Assembly: GCA_012972835.1 (NCBI GenBank)
Contig: JABDHK010000019.1
Span: forward strand, 101,537-165,536
Source: Chlorobiaceae bacterium
GTDB taxonomy: Bacteria; Bacteroidota; Chlorobiia; Chlorobiales; Chlorobiaceae
Direction: 5' to 3'
DNA length: 64,000 nt
Below are positions 58,592-64,000 of the stretch, piece by piece (position 1 is the first letter of the stretch; each line of letters opens with the position of its first letter). Under the pieces are notes generated by a model that was given only the letters and a program-made list of their open reading frames with translations, ran no database searches and was not told the DNA's origin. Both the position numbers and the translations under genes were made by a program.

Positions 58592-59899
58592 ATGACAAGA
58601 GAAACAGGAAAAGGTAAAGAGAGAGGCGGGAACAGCAATGATCAGGTTTTCTGTTCATTTTGTGGAAGAAGTGCTCAGGAGTCAGCCAGCATGGTTGCAG
58701 GACCGAGGGCATTTATCTGTGATCGCTGTATTAAAACTTCCTATGAGATTCTCCGGAAGGAGCTCAGCGCCATACAACAAACGGAACGGGTTTCAGAGAA
58801 GCCCTTTCAGCCACGACTGGTAAGCCCGAAAGCTATTATGGATTCACTTGACCAGTATGTTGTCGGTCAGGAGCTTGCGAAAAAGTCGCTCTCAGTGGCG
58901 GTCTACAACCATTACAAGAGGATTGAGTCACAGGAGTGGACGCACGACGATGATGGTGTTGTTATTGAAAAAAGCAATATCCTGCTTATCGGCCCGACAG
59001 GTACAGGAAAAACTCTCCTTGCCCAGACGCTGGCCAACCTCCTTGAAGTTCCGTTTTCAATAGTTGATGCGACATCGTTGACTGAAGCGGGATATGTGGG
59101 TGACGATGTTGAAACCATTCTTGCCCGTCTGCTCCATGCTTCGGATTTTAATCTTGAGCGTGCAGAGCGCGGCATTATCTATGTTGACGAGATTGATAAA
59201 ATTGCCCGTAAATCGGCCAATGTTTCTATTACCCGTGATGTTTCGGGCGAGGGAGTTCAGCAGGCACTTCTGAAGATTCTTGAAGGAGCCGTAGTTGGTG
59301 TTCCTCCCAAAGGCGGACGCAAGCATCCCGAGCAGCAGTTGATCAACATCAATACCAAGAATATTCTCTTTATCTGTGGCGGTGCGTTTGAGGGCCTTGA
59401 CCGTCTTATTGCCCGCAGGGTTTCAAAATCCTCAATGGGTTTTGGAGCAAAGGTCAAGCATGGACAGACAGGCTACGATCCCGAAATCCTCCGTCTTGTT
59501 GCCCAGGAAGACCTGCATGAGTACGGACTGATACCCGAATTTATCGGCCGCCTGCCAGTCATTTCGACGCTTGATATGCTCGACGAAAAGGCTTTGCGTA
59601 ATATTCTGGTTGAACCTAAAAATGCCATTACCAAGCAGTACAAAAAACTGTTTGAAATGGACGGAGTAGAGCTTGAGTTTACAGAAGAGGCGCTTGACAA
59701 AGTAGTTGGCATAGCTATTGACCGTGGAACAGGAGCGCGTGCCCTGCGTTCGGTGCTTGAAAATGTCATGATCGACATCATGTTTGAGCTTCCTTCCATG
59801 AAAGGGATCCATAAATGTGTCATCACAGCAGAAACAATAGAGAAAAAAGAGGCTCCGGAATATGTGTCGGGCACCAAGAAACAGAAAAAAACTGCATAA
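58592..59899 (+). CDS. clpX: ATP-dependent Clp protease ATP-binding subunit ClpX
   Basis: AAA+ unfoldase that feeds ClpP. 435 residues. N-terminal zinc domain with [10 protein letters not shown] and FICDRCIK; Walker [33 protein letters not shown] (pore and Walker A' region), Walker [32 protein letters not shown], ClpP-binding loop in [12 protein letters not shown] (short, IGF-type loop not obvious), sensor [12 protein letters not shown]. clpP is not adjacent. A weak hairpin with TTTT at 59901-59935 may terminate it. Confidence 0.96.
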   Translation: MTRETGKGKERGGNSNDQVFCSFCGRSAQESASMVAGPRAFICDRCIKTSYEILRKELSAIQQTERVSEKPFQPRLVSPKAIMDSLDQYVVGQELAKKSLSVAVYNHYKRIESQEWTHDDDGVVIEKSNILLIGPTGTGKTLLAQTLANLLEVPFSIVDATSLTEAGYVGDDVETILARLLHASDFNLERAERGIIYVDEIDKIARKSANVSITRDVSGEGVQQALLKILEGAVVGVPPKGGRKHPEQQLININTKNILFICGGAFEGLDRLIARRVSKSSMGFGAKVKHGQTGYDPEILRLVAQEDLHEYGLIPEFIGRLPVISTLDMLDEKALRNILVEPKNAITKQYKKLFEMDGVELEFTEEALDKVVGIAIDRGTGARALRSVLENVMIDIMFELPSMKGIHKCVITAETIEKKEAPEYVSGTKKQKKTA

Positions 59900-59968
59900 A
59901 GTGCAAAACGGGGGCTGATCTCCTTTGCATTTTAAAAATCATATTCTATATTTCGGCCCGTTCGAAAA

Positions 59969-60042
59969 GGACGATTAGCTCAGTTGGTTAGAGCGCTACA
60001 TTGACACTGTAGAGGTCAGAAGTTCGAATCTTCTATCGTCCA
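59969..60042 (+). tRNA. tRNA-Val (GAC anticodon)
   Basis: 74 bases. Acceptor stem GGACGAT / ATCGTCC, D-arm with AGCTCAGTTGG, anticodon stem CTACA / TGTAG with loop TTGACAC (anticodon GAC at 60003-60005), T-arm GAAGTTCGAATCTTC (T-loop TTCGAAT). No encoded CCA. Its 3' half is the insertion target of the island to the right. Confidence 0.96.
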
Positions 60043-60043
60043 C
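60004..60043 (+). repeat. attL-like site: tRNA-Val 3' end
   Basis: The last 40 bases of the tRNA gene (from the anticodon loop to one base past the end) are repeated at 63505-63544 with 38/40 identity. Such a duplication of a tRNA 3' end is the classic footprint of a tyrosine-recombinase-mediated insertion. The tRNA copy stays complete. Confidence 0.72.
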
Positions 60044-60051
60044 ACCCATAA

Positions 60052-60087
60052 AACCCTGTAAGTAAATAACTTACAGGGTTTTCCTTT
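60052..60087 (+). terminator. Terminator after tRNA-Val
   Basis: 12-bp stem AACCCTGTAAGT / ACTTACAGGGTT (60052-60063 with 60069-60080), followed by TTCCTTTTT. A related hairpin follows the att copy at 63556. Confidence 0.88.
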
Positions 60088-60149
60088 TTGCTCTAAATAC
60101 ACTAAAAATACGCGAAAGCTGTCGAAATTAACGCCGTTTATACCGGTTT

Positions 60150-60175
60150 TGCGACGTATATGCGACGCGAAAATT
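60150..60175. repeat. Direct repeat inside left end of island
   Basis: 26-base element (TGCGACG ... ATGCGAC ... GAAAATT) matching 63423-63448 at 21 of 26 positions in the same orientation. Both copies lie inside the island ends, 107 bases from the left and 56 bases from the right att copy. Confidence 0.45.
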
Positions 60176-60381
60176 AACAGCTGTTTTGAAATACGCGGCT
60201 AATGCATTATTGGAAAAAATCTTATGCGGCCATGTTTTCGAGAAGCGCTACCTTGACGGGAAATTTATTCAGGTTTGCTGTTTTTGTTACCATTGTTACA
60301 CGGAATTCATTTTCAAGCTGAAGGAAAGTAAATCTATTGATTCCGGTCAGATGAGTTGGGACAAATTATTTTTATTGGTGG

Positions 60382-60861
60382 TCAGCTGTTTTTGTGTTTC
60401 AAACAGTGCAATCCTCTTTTTTCAGCTCTCCAGTACACACAATCCGGTGGATAGGAAGCGCATATTTCCTGATATCTGCCGGAAACCATTGAGATAATAA
60501 GAGGACGGCTGGAATGTTTTTTTAGGGTTTGTTCTGCATCTTCGATTGATGCAAGTCTGGCTTGTCCTGAACTAATCATTGCTTCGGCGAGTTCATCGAG
60601 AAAAACCGATTCTGTCGATACTGATCCGGGATGGAGAGCTCGGCAGACTCGCTCACCCAGAGCGATTATTGAAGCTTTTCGGATATAGACGGAGGCTTCA
60701 GGAAAAGAGAGAATCCTTGGTTCAAACTCCTGAATTTTTTTCTGAATCCGGACAGCCTGCTCGTTATTATTGAGTGATCCCTCCGTGCTGTCGAAAACAT
60801 GCAATGCCTTTCGGATGTTTTCAAGTACACGCCCTGTACTATAATCGTCTGTTGTGCCCAT
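60382..60861 (-). CDS. Island gene, unknown
   Basis: 159 residues, no motif that I recognise: helical N-terminus (GRVLENIRKALHVFD), a middle with EASVYIRKASIIALGERVCR, then SVFLDELAEAMISSGQARL and a Cys-containing C-terminus. The plus-strand frame over the same bases (60186-60497) is less plausible. It follows the decayed RhuM gene on the same strand. Nothing else is seen in 60088-60381 apart from the direct repeat. Confidence 0.5.
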   Translation of the reverse strand: MGTTDDYSTGRVLENIRKALHVFDSTEGSLNNNEQAVRIQKKIQEFEPRILSFPEASVYIRKASIIALGERVCRALHPGSVSTESVFLDELAEAMISSGQARLASIEDAEQTLKKHSSRPLIISMVSGRYQEICASYPPDCVYWRAEKRGLHCLKHKNS

Positions 60862-60924
60862 TTTATTGACTGATGAGATTTATCGTCATGTCATGGCAAT
60901 AAGCGAGCTGTCTGCTATTCTTTT

Positions 60925-61162
60925 TGTTTCGCATGTGCTGAGCAACCCGTTTATTCCTATCGTGCGCAGTATGTGCAAATTTTGCACATACTGATCACCT
61001 ATTCAAGCTTTCCTTCTTTGAAGATGTTCCGGGCCAGATGTTTTGTGATCACATTTCGTCCCTCAATCAAAAGAACAGATAGCTACCCCCTTGATTTAGC
61101 CTGATGCTTTCCTTTTCAAGGTGAACTTCAAGTTCAGGGCTGGTATTTCCGGCTTGCCACAT
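60925..61162 (-). pseudogene. RhuM-family (virulence RhuM) remnant
   Basis: AGGAGGTGA precedes an ATG at 61162 reading MWQAGNTSPELEVHLEKES, like the start of RhuM proteins (usually ...LEVRLEDETVWLTQ). After LNQ the frame is lost; in other frames follow VITKHLARNIFKEGKLE and then VCAKFAHTAHDR, which match the next conserved RhuM blocks (ITKHI..IFKEGEL, SVCAKFAHTASDGK). At least two frameshifts or stops occur, so it is dead. The C-terminal part is missing. Confidence 0.6.
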
Positions 61163-61650
61163 GATAATGTCACCTCCTCTACCGGATTCCTTGTTTTCTG
61201 GATTTGTTGACTGTTTCATCATGCATTATTGGCTGGACTGGCTTGTCATTGTATAAATGAAAGGTACTCATTCCCATGAACATTGGTAAGTCGATGGACA
61301 GGAGGGCGAAAATAGTCTGTGCGTTCAGGGCAAATCCGAGGCAGACTTATTTTATTTTGGTGTCCGGGAAAGTTCTTTTTGCATAGATAGCCGAATAATA
61401 GTCGGTTATCTGTGCAAAAAAATAATCTCATGCGATTCGAACATAAGCTCAGCCTGTTCGGAGCTGTACCCTTGACGTCCACTCCATTCGTCTCCATGCT
61501 CAAAGAGTATAGATCTCCGAACGATAATATTGTCCGTATAATTGATAAAGCGAAGTTTTTGCCCATGCAAACTGCTATCCGTCCCGTGAATCAATTGAGT
61601 TTAGTAACGAATTATGTTGCTTTATTCGATTGATTCATGTAATTACCGGT
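61163..61650. other. Region before the AbiE pair with inverted repeat
   Basis: 488 bases without a convincing gene. An imperfect 15-bp inverted repeat occupies 61380-61394 and 61402-61416 (TGCATAGATAGCCGA / TCGGTTATCTGTGCA). The plus frame 61412-61633 includes LLKEYRSPND-like text (MLKEYRSPNDNIVRII), reminiscent of AbiEi-type N-termini, so it may be a remnant. Confidence 0.4.
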
Positions 61651-62433
61651 ATGTTTATTTCTGACTACATTGATGCTTTGCTAGCCAAAGGCGTATTCTG
61701 TTTCAGTGGCGCTGAAGCTTCTGATGCGCTTGGATCAGGCGTTATCGCTACCCGTGCGGCTTTGCGTCGTCTGCGGCATAAGGGTGAAGTTGCCATGCCG
61801 TACCGGGGATTTTATGTTATCGTTCCCCCGGAATACCGGAAGATGGGATGCTTGCCCGCAAACCAGTTTATTCCGTTACTGATGGATCACCTCAAAGAGC
61901 CCTATTATGCAGGCATGCTTACAGCAGCCGAACATTACGGTGCAGCTCATCAACGCCCTCAGGCTTTTCAGGTTCTCCTGCAACATGCTCGACCGGATAT
62001 CATTTGTGGGGATGTGAGGATTGATTTCATCATACGCAAGAACGCAGCGCTTATGCCTGTACAGGATTTCAAGACGCCTCGTGGTTATGTAAAGGTCTCG
62101 ACCCCTGAGGTCACAGCATTTGATCTAACCGGGTATCCGCATCATGCAGGGGGTCTGGACAATACGGCAACTGTTTTATCTGAACTTGCAGAATCTCTTG
62201 ACGGCGGGAAGTTGGCTGAAATAGCAGCACTCTCTCCCATAGCATGGTCTCAGCGATTGGGTTACTTGCTGGATTTGATTGGTGAAGCCGGATTAGCCGA
62301 TGGATTGGCTGAATATGTTGTAAAGCGCAAACCTGTGTCGACCCCGCTCTCGCCGTCACAACCTTACAGCGGCGTTCAAATGGTGGCTCGCTGGAGGCTA
62401 ATGCCAAATGAAAAGGTAGAACCGGAAATATGA
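61651..62433 (+). CDS. AbiEi-like antitoxin (type IV toxin-antitoxin)
   Basis: 260 residues from the ATG at 61651. N-terminal winged helix (YIDALLAKGVFCFSGAEASD, TRAALRRLRHKGEV, PYRGFYVIVPPEYR), then the C-terminal antitoxin domain (YYAGMLTAAEHYGAAHQRPQ, VSTPEVTAFDLTGYPHHAGG). It represses its own operon and neutralises its partner in known AbiE systems. Its stop overlaps the toxin start (ATGA). Confidence 0.82.
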   Translation: MFISDYIDALLAKGVFCFSGAEASDALGSGVIATRAALRRLRHKGEVAMPYRGFYVIVPPEYRKMGCLPANQFIPLLMDHLKEPYYAGMLTAAEHYGAAHQRPQAFQVLLQHARPDIICGDVRIDFIIRKNAALMPVQDFKTPRGYVKVSTPEVTAFDLTGYPHHAGGLDNTATVLSELAESLDGGKLAEIAALSPIAWSQRLGYLLDLIGEAGLADGLAEYVVKRKPVSTPLSPSQPYSGVQMVARWRLMPNEKVEPEI

Positions 62434-63272
62434 TACCTCTTGATTATATAACCGCATGGCGGGTCAATGCTCCATGGCCACAGTTATCTCAGATCGAACA
62501 GGATCTGATTATCTGCCGTGCCCTGGTTGAACTTTACACCCACCCGGTTGTAGCGAAAAATCTGGCTTTTCGTGGTGGAACTGCCTTGTTCAAGCTTCAT
62601 CTTTTGCCAGCAAGATATTCAGAGGATATTGATCTGGTGCAAATGCAAGCGGGGCCAATCGGTCCGATCATGGATGCTGTACAAGAAAAGATCAATCCCT
62701 GGCTTGGTATTCCTAAGCGGAAACAGTCAGAAGGAAGGGTAACGCTGATCTGGCGTGTGGAATCAGAAGAAGGATTGCCATTACGTCTCAAAGTGGAAAT
62801 AAACTCAAGGGAACACTTTACGGTACTTGGATATCAGCAGTTTGAATTCAGAATGGCATCCCGCTGGTATACTGGGTCAGCATTAATCTCAAGCTATCGT
62901 ATCGATGAATTGCTCGGTACCAAGCTGCGGGCGCTCTATCAGCGAAAAAAAGGGCGGGATTTGTTCGACTTGTGGCAAACAGCCAAAACCCTTGCTGTTA
63001 ATCCTGAAACGGTTGTCTCCTGTTTTTTGCAGTACATGGAGTATGAAGAACATCAGATATCCAGGGCTGAATTTGAGATGAATCTGTTCGAAAAGCTTGA
63101 TGACTCTCGTTTTCTTGATGATATCTCACCCCTGCTGACAACTGGGAGCTCATGGGATTCCAAGGCGGCGGCACGGTATGTTCTGGATTCTCTCGTACCT
63201 TTAATGCCGGGGGATGCATGGCAGAAGACAAAAGAAAAGATGATTGTCCTGCAAAGAGGGGTTGATGACTAA
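62430..63272 (+). CDS. AbiEii/AbiGii-like nucleotidyltransferase toxin
   Basis: 280 residues. Nucleotidyltransferase core: FRGGTALFKLHL (Gly49-Gly50) and YSEDIDLV with the Asp pair 66/68; LGTKLRALYQRKKGRDLFDLW (the GRDLFDLW motif typical of AbiEii/DUF1814). Transfers nucleotides to tRNA or other acceptors to halt growth during phage infection in studied relatives. The catalytic residues look intact. Confidence 0.85.
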   Translation: MIPLDYITAWRVNAPWPQLSQIEQDLIICRALVELYTHPVVAKNLAFRGGTALFKLHLLPARYSEDIDLVQMQAGPIGPIMDAVQEKINPWLGIPKRKQSEGRVTLIWRVESEEGLPLRLKVEINSREHFTVLGYQQFEFRMASRWYTGSALISSYRIDELLGTKLRALYQRKKGRDLFDLWQTAKTLAVNPETVVSCFLQYMEYEEHQISRAEFEMNLFEKLDDSRFLDDISPLLTTGSSWDSKAAARYVLDSLVPLMPGDAWQKTKEKMIVLQRGVDD

Positions 63273-63422
63273 TCCTGTCAGGGCTGGAGTTGTAGTCCCA
63301 CAACGGCATATTATGTGAATACAGTCATCGTATTAGATTGAGTACCACACCACAGGGGGCAAAACAGGAGGGCAGGGAAGTAATTGTTTTTTATTTTTAT
63401 TCATAGATTTTGATAAAAAATC

Positions 63423-63448
63423 TGCGACGCGGATGCGACATGAAAATT
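63423..63448. repeat. Direct repeat inside right end of island
   Basis: Partner of 60150-60175 (21/26 identical, same orientation), 56 bases before the right att copy. Confidence 0.45.
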
Positions 63449-63504
63449 TATTTATCCCTGTAACTCTTTTAATATTAATGGTATATAGCCTCGGTATGAT
63501 ATTT

Positions 63505-63544
63505 ACACTGTAGAGGTCGGAAGTTCGAATCTTCTATCGCCCAC
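63505..63544 (+). repeat. attR-like partial tRNA-Val copy
   Basis: 40 bases identical at 38 positions to the 3' end of the tRNA-Val gene (60004-60043). The 5' half of the tRNA is absent, so no functional tRNA is encoded. It marks the right end of the island. Confidence 0.75.
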
Positions 63545-63555
63545 TCCTATTAAAA

Positions 63556-63587
63556 ACCTGTAAAATAATGATTTACAGGTTTTTTTC
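63556..63587 (+). terminator. Terminator-like hairpin after the att copy
   Basis: Stem ACCTGTAAA / TTTACAGGT (63556-63564 with 63572-63580), flanked by A4 and T7. It mirrors the terminator after the intact tRNA, so the copied segment includes, or originally abutted, that terminator. Confidence 0.75.
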
Positions 63588-64000
63588 TTTCCTCCCTTAT
63601 ACCGCTGAAATACTTCGATTTTATCATAGTTAACTCCGTTTTCCCATGGTTTTGTTACGCCATTGTTATACGAGTTTTTTTACTTCTCCTGAAAAAACCA
63701 GATAACTCATTGCATAATTGAGTATTGCGCTTGTATGCGTTATGCCTGCGCTACCTCTACAATCTTTTTGTTCAGGTTTCTGGTATTTTAGGTGCCAAAT
63801 AGCCCGAACGTTTTTGGCTTATTTTGCCCTCTTAAGGCGTTTTTGGCTCCAAAAATCCTGCTATATGATTTTGGAAAGTGGGTATTATCTGCATCATAAA
63901 AACCTTGCTATACGTTATTCTTTTGTTTACTATAAAGAGAAGTCAATGGTTAATTATTGCATCATCGTACCATGAAATCCCGTTTAAGCATCAGAGACCG
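63588..64000. other. Right-end sequence without assigned gene
   Basis: 413 bases beyond the island. The plus frame 63718-63975 lacks an RBS and any recognisable motif (hydrophobic and aromatic, low-complexity look), so I do not call it. Nothing else is seen. Confidence 0.4.

Noticed and set aside
60186..60497. 103-residue plus-strand ORF in the island
   Set aside because: Overlaps the longer minus-strand gene 60382-60861 and lacks RBS and motifs.
60967..60993. 27-base perfect palindrome (13-bp arms, single central base) suggesting an operator
   Set aside because: On the minus strand the bases encode V-C-A-K-F-A-H-T in the RhuM remnant, so the symmetry is explained by codons of a conserved motif rather than by a regulator site.
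63718..63975. 85-residue ORF at right end
   Set aside because: No RBS, no recognisable features, AT-rich aromatic composition of random frame type.

Overview
The window looks like chromosome of a green sulfur bacterium (Chlorobiaceae, Chlorobium-like). The clues are a carbamoyl-phosphate synthase large chain encoded as a separate C-terminal half, a DnaG primase lacking most zinc ligands, a short-chain reductase resembling chlorophyll b reductases, and the general look of the proteins. The species call is inference from memory of the group; no database was consulted.

Layout. 1-14.6 kb is housekeeping: alpha-glucan phosphorylase (cut by the left edge), a metallophosphoesterase, ferritin and a ferritin-like protein, carB C-terminal half, ribBA, glyA, a VF530-type DNA-binding protein among small palindromes, dnaG, and an exbB-exbD-exbD-tonB energy-transduction operon. 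26.3-59.9 kb is again mostly core: DUF3098 protein, argD, NDH-2, a cupin, purE, hemN, a Gfo/Idh/MocA oxidoreductase, a frameshifted hybrid sensor kinase, an ABC-F ATPase, an NYC1-like reductase, a TolC-MacA-MacB efflux operon, a Sel1-repeat protein, an L,D-transpeptidase, sucC, tadA, a nitronate monooxygenase-like protein, gpmA, gltB-gltD and clpX.

The main discovery is at 14.7-26.1 kb. Six homologous short genes on the plus strand (one broken by an in-frame stop) encode 58-65-residue peptides with a shared leader (W..P near the start, then an E..L..CK motif) and a variable Cys-rich tail. They face a tight, co-oriented minus-strand operon: a radical SAM/SPASM protein fused to an HPr-kinase-like domain, a second radical SAM/SPASM protein, a PqqD-type recognition protein, a GNAT acetyltransferase, an S26-type peptidase-like protein, a third radical SAM/SPASM protein, a nucleotidyltransferase-like (NTP_transf_5) membrane protein and an ABC exporter. 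I read this as a multi-precursor RiPP (ribosomally made, modified peptide) system related to the SynChlorMet (Scm) cassette known from Chlorobium, Syntrophobacter and Methanocella, for which, as I recall, no precursor was named. Four of the five intact precursors end in Ser, which fits the kinase and nucleotidyltransferase partners, because HPr-kinase-like enzymes of some lasso-peptide clusters phosphorylate a C-terminal Ser.

The right end (60.0-63.5 kb) is a small island inserted at the 3' end of a tRNA-Val(GAC) gene. A 40-bp copy of the tRNA 3' end (38/40 identical) marks its far side. It carries an AbiE-type abortive-infection toxin-antitoxin pair, a decayed RhuM-family gene, an unknown gene and no integrase.
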